A stretch of 49,896 nucleotides of DNA from Fragilaria crotonensis (GCA_022925895.1 JAKSYS010000472.1:1-49896), one strand, 5' to 3'; positions 10,636 to 21,104 are shown, counted from the first letter of the stretch. Numbers and translations are program-made. Notes: generated from the sequence alone by a model not told the origin.

Positions 10636-12315
10636 GATGCTGTATGAGACGAATCCGTAGTGCAGTACTCCAAGTTATATATGCGCTATTGATAGGAATC
10701 GTCCCTGCTGTCGTTGAAGCAGGCTGTACCTTATCTTTTTATAGAAGAATGTGACGGTGGCACTTGTATGATTGAAAGTTGTCCAAGGACAAGTACTAGC
10801 TAGTAGTACTGGTACTGCTTCCGTGTGGCATGTTTACAGTACAGTATAAACTACTACTACTATCATAAGATCCGAGTCGAAACCACCAGAGTGACGATTT
10901 TTGACGTCAGCATGTGGAGTCCATACACAAAGATTGCGTAGAAAATTAATTCCACGCGTAGCTAATTGACGATGGGAATCTTACATTATGTGTGCATCAC
11001 ATTCCCGTTGCGATTGTTCTGTTGGCGTTAACGGCATGCACATGCACTCGAATATGTTCCTACCTGGTGTGCATACCTGCGAGTGGTATACAAGTATGTC
11101 ATACTCACCTCTACGCACACGTCGTACACAAAGAGAGAATGATGTTCGTAACTTGTCATCAGGGTATTATACTACAGTACCTGGTACAAAATATTTCGAG
11201 TGGCCCATGGTATCATATCATAGAGAGGTAATACCTGATACATACCCGAGTTCAATATACGAATATACGTCTTACTTCGAAGCCTATGGCTGTACATTTG
11301 CTGTACATCCACTAACTGTACTGGAGACTACGCAGGTCTACTTCTACTACTACGCTAGATTTGTCGATATGGAATTGATGCGATACCGGTGCTTGTACAC
11401 CGGTGTTGGTGTCATCCTCCTCAGAAAAATGATAAGATTATCAATCAAAAAGCAGAGAGCTTCAATCCCATTTCCACAAATAATGACTACAATTACTACA
11501 TGTTCTGTAAATGCACAGATTGGAAAGAAAAAAGAAGTGAACTACAGAGATATTACAAGCAGATTGTCAGCTGGGGTCCATTGTCCCAAATTACATTTTA
11601 TTGGAATTGTGAATCCAATTGTGTGCCAAATCCGGTTCCGTAGAAATGTACGTATTTGTATTCTTGTACAGGGACTCTCGTGGCTGTCAAATTTGAATAT
11701 GGGCGCGGCTCAATGGCTCACACAAAGATTCAAACGGCACCTAATATGATAGGTAGAACTCCATACAACGTGTGTATCCCTAGTATGACATTTCAATATT
11801 CAAGCTATATAAATAGAGGAATACATGTGCCCATGTTTCAGTTTCATAACCGAAATTCCCTTGATGAAACATTCCGTGACATCTTGCTGACGTCAAAATT
11901 CGTCATCCTGGTGGTTTCGACCCTGATCTGAGTAAAATGTCCTCGTACGGGGTGGGGTGAATGGTGATGGTGACTGGTCACTGAGAGTGGTGGGCGCCTG
12001 AACCCCCTCGTCGACAAATCATCCCGACTCATTTCAGGCCGAAAGCGTGCCGAGCACTTCTGTCTCTCTCTATGCATTATTTGCATACGCAGAGTATGTT
12101 GAGAACTCCGAGAAGGTCTGAAGGACTCAAGGACTATGCAGTCGAAACACTACAATATGCAGCAACACTTCCTTCCTTGTATGTTTAGTTGGTTAAGACT
12201 CACGACACTCGGATTCACGTGCTTGTAACCAGCAGCGATGCTCATTGTGCAGTGAGACAGCTGGTTGTAGCACATAATACATGTATATAATCTCCAATGT
12301 TGTTGGTTGAAACGG
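10636..12315. other. Non-coding stretch containing an inverted-repeat-bounded segment
   Basis: Between the MYND gene and the first PLAC8 gene, both on the minus strand. GTAC-rich sequence lies at 10790-10850. The inverted-repeat segment 10868-11929 is described separately. An ATG-initiated open frame of 253 codons (10988-11749, plus) lies inside that segment, but its Tyr/Cys/His-rich translation has no domain and an irregular composition, so I do not call it a gene. A TATAAATAG string lies near 11808. Confidence 0.5.
10868..11929. repeat. About 1.06-kb segment bounded by 45-bp inverted repeats; possible non-autonomous DNA element
   Basis: The left arm (10868-10912) and the reverse complement of the right arm (11885-11929) match at about 40 of 45 positions. 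They share GTCGAAACCACCAG and TTTTGACGTCAGCA. Each arm contains the palindrome TGACGTCA, a cAMP/CO2-response-type core. No target-site duplication is visible at the outer edges. No transposase is seen inside. A miniature or truncated TIR element is the simplest reading; paired regulatory arms are an alternative. Confidence 0.5.
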
Positions 12316-13438
12316 CTAAACATCCAATGCCCGAGCAGCCGAATTCTTACCCGTCCTGCTGAAGCAGCAATCCGCACTGCAGCACCCAACAGGATAGTCG
12401 TCATAGTAGTTGGTGTGACGGGCCATCTGTCCAACCGTGCAGCACAAGCACCACCAGGAGGCGCAACAATCACCACATCCACCGCAGGAGTCGGGAATGT
12501 CGGAATTCTCGCGAATTCTTCCCCTCGTGCGGCACGCGAGAATACGAATGTATATCCCGAAGATACCAGCCAAAACAAACGTATCCAAACTAATGTTTTG
12601 GATGAGACGAAGCGTGTTGACGCAATCTTGGCTTTCAACCAAAATTACATTTTGATATTCTCCGACAAGGCAAGCGTTCACTTTCAATCTCCACACGACA
12701 CTCATGATGATGACCAGCATCACAACCAATACACCCATAAGGGCGACAATCGTGCAGGTATTGCTCGTCGAGGGAGCACTGCCAGGTCCTCCACACCAGT
12801 TTCGACTCATGCGTGTCATCACCTGGCCGAGGATAACTGCCAATAAAGGACGTTTCGAAGCATACAAGTGAGTCGGCGAGTCTGTGAGTGGAACTAAATT
12901 GTTTGGCGCCTTTTGAAAGAGCCGAATGAAAGTATTCCTCCAAGTAATAGACGCACACGCATACACACTTAAAACAAACCACGAGCATATCATACCAAAC
13001 GTCGTCGGACCACCCACCTCCTGATACCCAGTTAGCAACATTACTTACCAGGAAGGCAACACCAGGTCATGCAACAAACTGGGCCATTGTTGAAGCAACC
13101 AAAGAGGCCATCGCGCCACCTTCCAGTTGGACTTCGTTTTTGGAGTTCAAGTACATTGTTTGGTGTGATTTCGAAGCGATTACTGTAATTCGATGTCTAT
13201 TGGTTTTTATGATAAAATAGTTGTTTCCAGACTTTTTTGAATTTCACGTACTGGTTTTTATTCGTGACATCCGCGTTGCTTTTTGACTCGAACATGCCTT
13301 TTTCATGAAAAGCTGAATCAAGGTACGAATGTTTTCTGGGTGTGATTGATACGTAAGTGTGACTGCTGGCCCATTTCCGATTGAAAAAAAATGCAGCCTT
13401 ACATTTTCGTTAGGAATCTGCTGATAAGAGGAATTCAT
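12316..13438 (-). CDS. PLAC8-family cysteine-rich membrane protein, three exons
   Basis: Proposed exons on the minus strand: 13438-13248, 13182-13049 and 12836-12316, giving 281 codons plus stop. The last junction is strong: exon 2 ends LFGCFNNGPVCCMTWCCLP before GTAAGT, and exon 3 resumes with VILGQVMTR after TTGGCAG. PTGRWRDG and the C-terminal CCASWWCLCCTVGQMARHT are PLAC8 hallmarks. Two hydrophobic segments lie in exon 3 (around TIVALMGVLVVMLVIIM and DTFVLAGIFGIYI). The first exon (MNSSYQQIPNE) is inferred only from a phase-compatible GTGAAA donor, so the N-terminus is less sure. PLAC8 proteins act in cell-size control and heavy-metal (Cd, Zn) handling in plants and fungi. The gene is divergent from a paralogue at 14031. 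Confidence 0.82.
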
Positions 13439-14030
13439 GAAAGTCGTGGTGGCGGCAATTCTACAGCATTCCACGCGTTGCAGGTACTACACTAAAAGTA
13501 AAGTAGGTACGAGTACCGTCCAGATGCTCCTGGCACGAGCGTGCCGACACACTGTTCATGCGAGGGGTGACAGTTTACGCCCGTCATGTTTCGCATGACA
13601 CTCCTCAAAATGAAACCTGTCATGTGAAATGCGAACCATCATACTCCAGTACGCCAGAAGTCCGGACTTCCTTGCTCGTCGGAGTACCTGTACCCAATAG
13701 CTGCATAAACAGAGACAAGGAGGCTTGCAAGCTGCAAGGTGGCAGACATGAATGATTAGCGCCCGTCTGTATATCTGCACAGCGGTCTTCGCATCACCGC
13801 GACGAATCAAAATCTTCCGACGGTGCGAGTGTGATGCATTCAAAATGTGGTGCTGGACATTCTCTACTAGAAGAAGATGCGAAGGCTGATGCGAACTCGA
13901 TCGTGAACGCGAAGGGTTGGTGGTTGACACCGATACCAAGCGTATATGCATGCACCGTCTCCCACTATCAGCATGCAATCCCATACGACAAAACAGGAAG
14001 AAAGAACAAATACAAGAATACAAAGTTATC
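13439..14030. promoter_or_regulatory. Shared 5' region of two divergent PLAC8 genes
   Basis: A 592-bp interval between the divergent PLAC8 starts. It contains inverted words (CATGTTTCGCATGAC and GTCATGTGAAATGCG at about 13584-13635) and a few GTAC words near 13505-13520. It has no convincing coding sequence. Its role as a bidirectional promoter is inferred from gene arrangement alone. Confidence 0.4.
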
Positions 14031-15178
14031 ATGGTCGATGACGATGCGAACGAACAGATAGAGGTTGAAGCTCCCTCCGACCTTGAGGAAGGATACCTTT
14101 TGGATGTTGAGTTGAACGGCGAGGTTAGAGCAGTAATTGTGGTACGTTCCAACAAGTTATCATTGGAACCATCGCCACCCCGCTAACATGAATCTTTCCT
14201 CACTCCTTTCTCACCTGCCAACTCCCGTTGTGTCGCCTTGCTTCTCTCCTTGACGGAAAGCCCGATGGAGGAGTCAAAATGGGAGAGACATTTGTTGGGA
14301 TGGTTCTCCCTCAGAACCAACACCGACTCGATGTTCCAGAAGGTGCTGTTCGAAAATCAAAGGTGGACAAGGAGCCATTCGATTCTACTATTCCCACTGG
14401 AAGATGGCGCGATGGCTTTTGTGATTGTTGCAAATACTATGCTCCTGTCTGTTGCATGGGTTACTGGTGTGGACTCGGTAAGTACCGGTAGTTGTCACAT
14501 TCGTTTCGATCGATGTCTGTGGTACTCACTGCCTCCATTGTTGACACGCAAGTCATTCTTGGTCAGGTTATGACTCGTCTGCACCTAAACTGGTGCTCCC
14601 AAGATGGCCTCCCCCCGTCTCGGAGCAACACATTTAGCATTCTCAGTTCCATCTTTTTGGTCTATTTCATCGTTGCACTTGCCTTTTATTGCGTGTTCAT
14701 GACAAAACTTGGCATGTGCATGAGTGAGTGCATCGACGAGAGCAACACCTACTGGTGGAACTGGAGCCATGGGACAGAGGATAACTTTGAATGGAGTACA
14801 GACTACTGTGCACGCATGAACGGTTGGTATGATCATGATTCGCAGTACAGTCCGTACTATGGTGTTTATTACTGGGAATACTCCCGATGGGATGTGTTCA
14901 CCGAGTGCTCGGGTACTGGAGTCGTTGCCTTGGTATTCACACTGTTGGGAATCGCGTTGGTCATTGACATATACCGTGCAGTGATCATGTGTCAAACCAG
15001 AAAAAAGTTGCGCGAGAGGTATCATATCCATGGGAATGAATGTGAGGATTGTGCGGCTTCCTTCTTTTGCAGTTGTTGCACCGTCACTCAAATGGCCCGG
15101 CACACCCATGACTACCGCGACGACCCCGTGGCTTGTTGCAGCCAAGACTGCTTCACCAAGACTGGCCATCATGTATAG
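14031..15178 (+). CDS. PLAC8-family cysteine-rich membrane protein, three exons
   Basis: Exons 14031-14141, 14261-14477 and 14553-15178 give 317 residues. Both introns are GT-AG (119 and 75 bp) and keep frame: exon 1 ends LNGEVRAVIV, exon 2 runs from PDGGVKMGETFVGMV to CCMGYWCGL, and exon 3 resumes VILGQVMTRLHLNWC. The order is an acidic N-terminus, a small beta-rich domain, then PTGRWRDGFCDCCKYYAPVC and the C-terminal CAASFFCSCCTVTQMARHTH of the PLAC8 family. Two hydrophobic segments (about SILSSIFLVYFIVALAFY and GTGVVALVFTLLGIALVI) suggest a membrane protein. A Tyr/Trp-rich loop separates them. Same family as, and divergent from, the 12316-13438 gene. Confidence 0.88.
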
Positions 15179-15746
15179 CTGCTGCTACTACTATCTGCGG
15201 CGTTTGTTTGAGGGCTAATCAAGAATCATTATAGACTCTGCGAATTCTGTCACAGCAGCACACCACATGTGATTGGTTTCGTAGGTGGGGTAGAGGCGAC
15301 CTGTGTCGCACCCACCAAAGTGTGGTCGTGGGTGTTCGCATGCATAACTTTATTAGAGATTTCGTTCATTTTGAACAGGCCTTTTCAGCAGGAGGAGGAG
15401 GTTCTAAATCCTCCAGAAATATCGTCCGCACTGGGAGGAGGCTGCTGGAAGTTGTCGACCCCTTAATGATTGGAGCACATTCCAGGAATGTAGGGGCCTC
15501 CTTTTGGCAGAACTCAACGCTCTCGTCATCGTAGATAATGGACAGGCGAGTTAAAAAACCACTGCATGTTTGGCATCGGAAACAAAAGAGACGAGCAGGA
15601 CACATGCACCCTATTTTATCGGCTAGTAGTCGAGAGGCGTGTGCGCATCATGGAGACATGGTATGCCATCGTTTGGGATTTTGGTGATTTCAACGCTGAC
15701 AACAGATACACAAACTCACACGCCTCTCTTTTTCTCTCTCTCTGGC
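15179..15746. other. Intergenic, no gene firmly supported
   Basis: Downstream of the plus-strand PLAC8 gene and of the minus-strand Cys-rich gene (convergent ends). A minus-strand open frame at 15366-15605 reads CFRCQTCSGF and later EFCQKEAPTFLEC, a zinc-ribbon-like spacing, but it has no ATG context or neighbours that confirm it. It might be an exon of an unrecognised gene. Confidence 0.4.
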
Positions 15747-16118
15747 TTAACGCACCATTCGAACATCCTTGATGGGAACACACACTCCGCACTTTGGAAA
15801 GACCGTCAACCCCAAGAGAGACACGGCCGGAGGGACGTCGCTATTGCAAGGAAGTGCCGCAGAAACTACCAAGCAACAGGCCTGTCCCTGAAGATGACAG
15901 ATGGAGCAATCGCCGCAGTCTACATTGGGACCACAGCAGCAGCACGGCAGACAAGGAGCGCCCGTTTTGCAGCAAAACTCACAGTTGACGCAGCAAACTC
16001 CAGCCTTTCCCGAACATCCAAGGCAGGTGCAATCGTTCAAGCAACCGCAATTGACGCAACACAGAGCAAAGCACAAGACTACCTTGTCTTCATCGACAGC
16101 ATCATCGCAACAGCACAT
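15747..16118 (-). CDS. Small cysteine-rich protein, 123 aa (29 Cys)
   Basis: Intronless ATG-to-stop gene. Cysteine makes up about 24 percent of residues, arranged in conserved blocks: CLNDCTCLGCSGKAGVCCVN, CEFCCKTGAPCLPCCCCGP, then a less Cys-rich half with SAALPC, a hydrophobic SLLGLTVFPKCGVC and a short basic tail. The Cys density suggests metal binding or multiple disulphides, but it lacks the simple C-X-C repeats of classical metallothioneins, so no function is assigned. A paralogue at 20730-21104 is nearly identical through the central block. The two genes are divergent and are separated by the hAT element. I recall related sequences in other protists but cannot name a family. Confidence 0.82.
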   Translation of the reverse strand: MCCCDDAVDEDKVVLCFALCCVNCGCLNDCTCLGCSGKAGVCCVNCEFCCKTGAPCLPCCCCGPNVDCGDCSICHLQGQACCLVVSAALPCNSDVPPAVSLLGLTVFPKCGVCVPIKDVRMVR

Positions 16119-16421
16119 GACTCTGAAACTGCTTGGGAGGTATAGATATTGCTCTACTACTTGGGATGAAAGATGAGATCAGCGTGATCGGTGTGCGGTG
16201 ACTGCAATACCGATGCCTGATACGAGTCTGGTGTCTCGTGTGAGGTTGTGATCGTCGTGGATGTTTCAGATCTTTCGCGGATGTGTACACATGCTTGTTG
16301 CATCCATGACTTGAGGAAACGCATGTTGGCCTCGAAACGACCGGTACGTACGACTGGTAGAAGCTACAAGAGCATTTCCTTGATGTGTCCGTACTCCGTA
16401 CCAACGTCACATGTAGCAGGA
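16119..16421. promoter_or_regulatory. 5' flank of the Cys-rich gene
   Basis: About 300 bp between the start of the 15747-16118 gene and the hAT target-site duplication. No coding sequence is seen. Before the transposon landed it would have been joined to 19991-20729 as one shared upstream region of the divergent Cys-rich pair (inference from the target duplication). Confidence 0.35.
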
Positions 16422-16429
16422 CTCACAAC
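16422..16429. repeat. 8-bp target-site duplication, left copy
   Basis: CTCACAAC sits immediately outside the left inverted repeat. An identical copy lies at 19983-19990. An 8-bp duplication is diagnostic of hAT-superfamily insertion. Confidence 0.93.
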
Positions 16430-16599
16430 CAGGGTTTGCTAATCACGGTGTTTTTCCGAGTAGTCATGACTATGACTACTGGGGCCCCTCGAGCAAGTAG
16501 TTAATCAACTAGTAATCAACTACCAGTGATTACCCCATGACTACCGGGACTCGCATCACGCGCGGCGCGCGGGGTATAGGGTGAAAAAAAATTTCTAGA

Positions 16600-18480
16600 G
16601 AGAGGCCATAACCCAAGAATATCTATGTCTGCATGACAGAAACCAATTAAGAAGCTATCAATCTTGGCTGTCCTTGTCAAAAATTGTGATTGCAGCCCAA
16701 CAAGGATAGACAAGTACACTGTTGCTTGTCCCCAGTTTGAAGCCCAGGGAATAACCTTCAATGCCAAATGTTCTGTGATAGAATCATTGTCATGGTTGCA
16801 ACAAGACACCCAGGCATTTGTTTGACTGCACTACAAAAAGCCATTGAGCAGTTGTCACTCTTGTCCTTGTCAGAAATTGTGATTGCAGCCCAAGGTGAGA
16901 CAAATTGGCAGTTGCTTGTCCCCAGTTTGAAGCCCAAGGAACCACATTCATTGCAAAGAGTCTTGTCATAGCGTCACGGTCATGCATCTGACAAGGCACT
17001 CAGACATTTGTTTGACTGCATGACAAAACCCCACTGAGCAGTTGTCACTCCTGCCCCTGTCAGAAATTGTGATTGTATCCCAAGATTGGGCAAATGGAAA
17101 GTTGTCCCCAGTTTGAAGCCCAGGGAATAACATTCAATGCCAAATGTTCTGTGATAGAATCATTGTCATGGTTACAACAAGACACCCAGATATTTGTTTG
17201 ACTGCACTACAAAAAGCCATTGAGCAGTTGTCACTCTTGTCCTTGTCAGAAATTGTGATTGCAGCCCAAGGTGAGACAAATTGGCAGTTGCTTGTCCCCA
17301 GTTTGAAGCCCAAGGAACCACATTCATTGCAAAGAGTCTTGTCATAGCATCACGGTCATGCATCTGACAAGACACTCAGACATTTGTTTGACTGCATGAC
17401 AAAACCCCACTGAGCAGTTGTCACTCCTGCCCCTGTCAGAAATTGTGATTGTATCCCAAGATTGGGCAAATGGAAAGTTGTCCCCAGTTTGAAGCCCAGG
17501 GAATAACATTCAATGCCAAATGTTCTGTGATAGAATCATTGTCATGGTTACAACAAGACACCCAGATATTTGTTTGACTGCACTACAAAAGCCATTGAGC
17601 AGTTGTCACTCTTGTCCTTGTCAGAAATTGTGATTGCAGCCCAAGGTGAGACAAATTGGCAGTTGCTTGTCCCCAGTTTGAAGCCCAAGGAATCACATTC
17701 ATTGCAAAGAGTCTTGTCATAGCATCACGGTCATGCATCTGACAAGACACTCAGACATTTGTTTGACTGCATGACAAAACCCCACTGAGCAGTTGTCACT
17801 CCTGCCTCTGTCAGAAATTGTGATTGTATCCTAAGATTGGGCAAATGGAAAGTTGTCCCCAGTTTGAAGCCCAGGGAATAACATTCAATGCCAAATGTTC
17901 TGTGATAGAATCATTGTCATGGTTGCAACAAGACACCCAGGCATTTGTTTGACTGCACTACAAAAAGCCATTGAGCAGTTGTCACTCTTGTCCTTGTCAG
18001 AAATTGTGATTGCAGCCCAAGGTGAGACAAATTGGCAGTTGCTTGTCCCCAGTTTGAAGCCCAAGGAACCACATTCATTGCAAAGAGTCTTGTCATAGCG
18101 TCACGGTCATGCATCTGACAAGGCACTCAGACATTTGTTTGACTGCATGACAAAACCCCACTGAGCAGTTGTCACTCCTGCCCCTGTCAGAAATTGTGAT
18201 TGTATCCCAAGATTGGGCAAATGGAAAGTTGTCCCCAGTTTGAAGCCCAGGGAATAACATTCAATGCCAAATGTTCTGTGATAGAATCATTGTCATGGTT
18301 GCAACAAGACACCCAGGCATTTGTTTGACTGCACTACAAAAAGCCATTGAGCAGTTGTCACTCTTGTCCTTGTCAGAAATTGTGATTGCAGCCCAAGGTG
18401 AGACAAATTGGCAGTTGCTTGTCCCCAGTTTGAAGCCCAAGGAACCACATTCATTGCAAAGAGTCTTGTCATAGCATCAC
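16600..18480. repeat. Satellite-like tandem array, 376-bp dimers of ~188-bp monomers
   Basis: Two related monomer types alternate. Type A contains CAGTTTGAAGCCCAAGGAA and type B contains CAGTTTGAAGCCCAGGGAA. The marker recurs at about 16733 (B), 16922 (A), 17109 (B), 17298 (A), 17486 (B) and so on to 18425 (A), a spacing of 187 to 189 bp and a dimer period of 375 to 376 bp. About five dimers are present, and neighbouring dimers differ at only a few positions. The first monomer (16600-16730) is the most diverged. Small open frames of 67 codons recurring at 16768, 17144, 17895 and 18271 are by-products of the repeat. Confidence 0.95.
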
Positions 18481-18570
18481 CTTCTGATGGTCAGATGGAA
18501 TTGTTATTACTGCTGCCTTCATCCATGAACGCAAGCACATGGTCCTTAGAAAAGAAGCAGATGACAGCGA

Positions 18571-19050
18571 TTAGCAAGCTGAAGTAAACTCCCAACCAGC
18601 CATACTGTTGACGCGTTCAGAGAGTGTTGATGTTGCTGGTGTCCCAAGGTAATCCATTGCCATTTGATTTTGCGCTGGTAGCACATCCTTGCGGGCCATC
18701 CACCAATGAACAATGTCAATGAATGATTGTGAAAGGACAAGTCCCATGGTGAGATATTGATCAACTTCATTGTCATGAACTGGAGTACTTAGAGCATTGT
18801 TACGATCACCATCAAAGACACCACCGCTCCTGGTGGTGTTTGCAAAGAGAGCTTCAAAGAGAGTATTTGATCTTGAATCAGCTTTGAGCTTGTCAGCATA
18901 TTGATCACTAAGTACACCCTGTATATGACATGTGATGATGGACAGCATTACAGGGTCAGTCGGCTTTGGGATCTGCGGGTTGAGATAGGCACATACAATT
19001 GCCGGGAGCTGTACAAGTTTCTCCTTATAGACAAGTAGTTTTGCCTTCAT
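18571..19050 (-). pseudogene. hAT transposase fragment, C-terminal dimerisation domain
   Basis: An open 159-codon stretch with the hallmark of the hAT C-terminal domain: VDQYLTMGLVLSQSF, DIVHWWMARKDVLPAQNQMA, then DYLGTPATSTLSERVNSMAG. The upstream part has no catalytic residues that could be recognised. It is an isolated remnant within the 16430-19982 element. The array abuts its downstream side. Confidence 0.85.
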
Positions 19051-19457
19051 AGTTTCTGCCGATAGGGAACCATGGATATTCTTCTTGAGGACGGGTTCAT
19101 TGCTTGGTCACACAATGTTAGATCAGATGGGAAATTGAGAGCTGAACTAAGTCCATGCTTGATACTCATCATCAAAGTCTGAGTCATGGCTTTGGAATTC
19201 TTGATATTGTAACTATTAAGACATTAAAGTTTGATGTTTATGGTTGGCATCTAGTACATCAACTAAAATGCATGACTTTGAATGCCTATTGAGCATTCTT
19301 CAAATCTACATTTTGCCAACACCATGACTACATATTGGCAATGGAATCATTAAAGTTGGAGGTTTGACTTAATTGTTTTCAATATTCTATCTGTCAGGTT
19401 GTTAATCATTGACACAGCCAGACACATTTGCTGGTTGATCATCAAGTCTCATACAAA

Positions 19458-19835
19458 TCAATGCTTGCTTATGTCGGGAGTTTGTGGATGTACTAACTTG
19501 TGACAGGTCACCAAGTGTTTATTGCCATTGGCTGGACCACCATTGTGCAAGGAAATCAGGGAGTCTATGAATTTCTTCTTGCCTGCATCAATGCAGACAA
19601 GCTTGCAAATGTATGAACACAATATCTTGCGAGAGTTTTTCATCAGTCCATTCTTCAAAAGCCAAATATACTGCCACACCCATGATGATCCCGTTTCTTT
19701 CCTTATGATGGTCTGGTTGCCTTCACCAGATTCATTTGTGTTGTTGTCATCAGGGGGTTCTCCCTGCAGAGTAGCGCAATTGACATCGTCGTTCTGTTCA
19801 CCATCGTTCATCGGGCCGCTCAACACTTGAAACAC
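19458..19835 (-). pseudogene. hAT transposase fragment, BED-type zinc finger N-terminus
   Basis: A 125-codon open stretch: an acidic Asn/Asp/Glu-rich N-terminus, then SSWVWQYIWLLKNG, ILCSYIC and a terminal KHLVTCHKLVHP. This matches the aromatic, C-x(3)-C and H-x(n)-H order of a degenerate BED finger. The remaining 400 bp before the dimerisation fragment is too short for the missing DDE core. Confidence 0.65.
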
Positions 19836-19982
19836 GAAACTGTGCGTACGTACGCAGTAATCACATTTTTGACTACTACTTTGATTACCACCTTGTACCG
19901 GTAGTTAGTCGTAGTCAGTAGTCAGTGGTAATCAGTAGTTAATCAAGTTTTGACTACTCGGCCGCGTGATTAGCAAACCCTG

Positions 19983-19990
19983 CTCACAAC
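19983..19990. repeat. 8-bp target-site duplication, right copy
   Basis: CTCACAAC directly follows the right inverted repeat and equals 16422-16429. Confidence 0.93.
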
Positions 19991-20729
19991 GTCCGTTGAG
20001 GTTTGACGATTCCGATTTCCGATAGCAGATGGCCATGACGAAATCCAATACCTACTGTAGTATTAGAACTGTACATAGTCTAGTCTTACGAATACACTCG
20101 TTACATGGATCATCAAATTATTAGCATCGATAAGAGGCAGATCATACATGGCTCTCTATGTCTTAAATAAGCAAAGTCTCGGATTACATTTAAACGTGCA
20201 CAATACTGTACTATTTTAAGTACAGTACCGCACACCAGATACTGTTGTACAAGGTACAGTACAAGTACCTTGTACTCGAGTACTCTACCGGTAGTAAGTA
20301 CCACCAAACCAGGTATCATACTGCTACCAGATATGATACGGATAGAGGACAGTTCGTCAACATACAACAATGCTACACTGGTGTATGTGTATGGTACAAG
20401 TACTGTATGATACAATATTTCAATAAATTTTGGGCGGTTATCGAACACATACTGTCTCGTACTTGCTGGTAGTAGCGAGATTTTGGCGAGTGATGGGGGA
20501 TGGGGGTGCGTGGGGCACCAAAAGTTCCGGTAAATGATGGTTACATGCTTATGTCAAGAGAGCTAAACTAATTGCGCGCAGGACTTTTGGGACAGGGCTG
20601 CGAAAGTACATGCGCCTTGCTTCACAAAGTAAGTGGCTGGATGCTGGATTGTCCTTTGCCCCCTCGACTTCACTTTCTATTTGCAAGACGAATCCATACT
20701 GCATTTGAGTTCCAAAACAAACTCGTATC
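19991..20729. promoter_or_regulatory. 5' flank of the second Cys-rich gene, GTAC-rich
   Basis: No gene is supported. A very dense run of GTAC words occupies 20210-20400, including GGTACAGTACAAGTACCTTG and GTACTCGAGTACT. The proximal 250 bp, up to the ATG at 20730, is free of it. Confidence 0.45.
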
Positions 20730-21104
20730 ATGTGTTGTTGCAACCAGGGCGCTGTTCATGCCGACAATGTTGTCTTGTGCTGCGCTCTATGCTGCATTAA
20801 CTGTGGATATCTCAACGACTGCACCTGTTTGGGATGTTCGGGAAAGGCTGGCGTTTGTTGCGTCAACTGTGAGTTTTGCTGCAAAACGGGCGCTCCTTGT
20901 CTCCCATGCTGCTGCTGTGGTCCCAATTTCGATTGTGAGGACTATTCTCTCTGTCACTTCCAAGCACAGGCGTGTTGGATGGTGATATCTGCGGCACTGC
21001 CCTGCAATAAGGATGTCCCCGTCGCCATGACCATGCTCGGACTAACCGTCTATCCAATCTGTGGATGCTGTGTCCCCATTGGAAATGCACATATGATTCG
21101 TTAA
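20730..21104 (+). CDS. Small cysteine-rich protein, 124 aa (28 Cys)
   Basis: Intronless paralogue of the 15747-16118 gene, with an ATG in the same MCCC context. The central block (CTCLGCSGKAGVCCVNCEF, CCKTGAPCLPCCCCGPNFDC) is essentially identical to its partner. The ends and the SAALPC to CCVP region differ. The Cys-rich N-terminal two thirds and conserved hydrophobic LGLTVYPICGCC tail argue for a folded, conserved protein. Metal binding is a guess based on Cys density. No signal peptide is evident. Confidence 0.82.
   Translation: MCCCNQGAVHADNVVLCCALCCINCGYLNDCTCLGCSGKAGVCCVNCEFCCKTGAPCLPCCCCGPNFDCEDYSLCHFQAQACWMVISAALPCNKDVPVAMTMLGLTVYPICGCCVPIGNAHMIR

Larger units (their letters stand above)
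16430..19982 (-). mobile_element. hAT-superfamily DNA transposon, internally deleted, carrying a tandem satellite array
   Basis: A 3,553-bp element with perfect 18-bp terminal inverted repeats, CAGGGTTTGCTAATCACG at 16430-16447 and its reverse complement at 19965-19982. Sub-terminal sequence is also partly mirrored (GAGTAGTCA; ACTACT/TTAATCAA words). Flanking 8-bp direct repeats CTCACAAC complete the hAT signature. Transposase relics are on the minus strand: a BED-finger N-terminus (19458-19835) and the C-terminal dimerisation domain (18571-19050). The catalytic core is absent, so the element is non-autonomous. About 1.9 kb of it is a tandem repeat array. It separates two divergent Cys-rich paralogues. 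Confidence 0.93.

Noticed and set aside
10988-11749. A 253-codon ATG-initiated open frame on the plus strand.
   Set aside because: No domain, odd Tyr/Cys/His composition, and it lies inside an inverted-repeat segment. Probably chance.
10855-11940. A target-site duplication around the 45-bp inverted repeats.
   Set aside because: No matching 2- to 10-bp direct repeat could be found at the outer edges, so no superfamily is assigned.
13556-14155. A 199-codon minus-strand open frame between the PLAC8 genes.
   Set aside because: Overlaps exon 1 of the spliced PLAC8 gene and the likely shared promoter; no domain.
16768-18474. Repeated 67-codon open frames that could look like a multi-copy peptide gene family.
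   Set aside because: They recur strictly with the 376-bp dimer and have mirror frames on the other strand; they are a by-product of the satellite.
16600-18480. Regular repeats that might suggest a CRISPR array.
   Set aside because: Repeats are about 188 bp and contiguous with no unique spacers, in a eukaryotic transposon.
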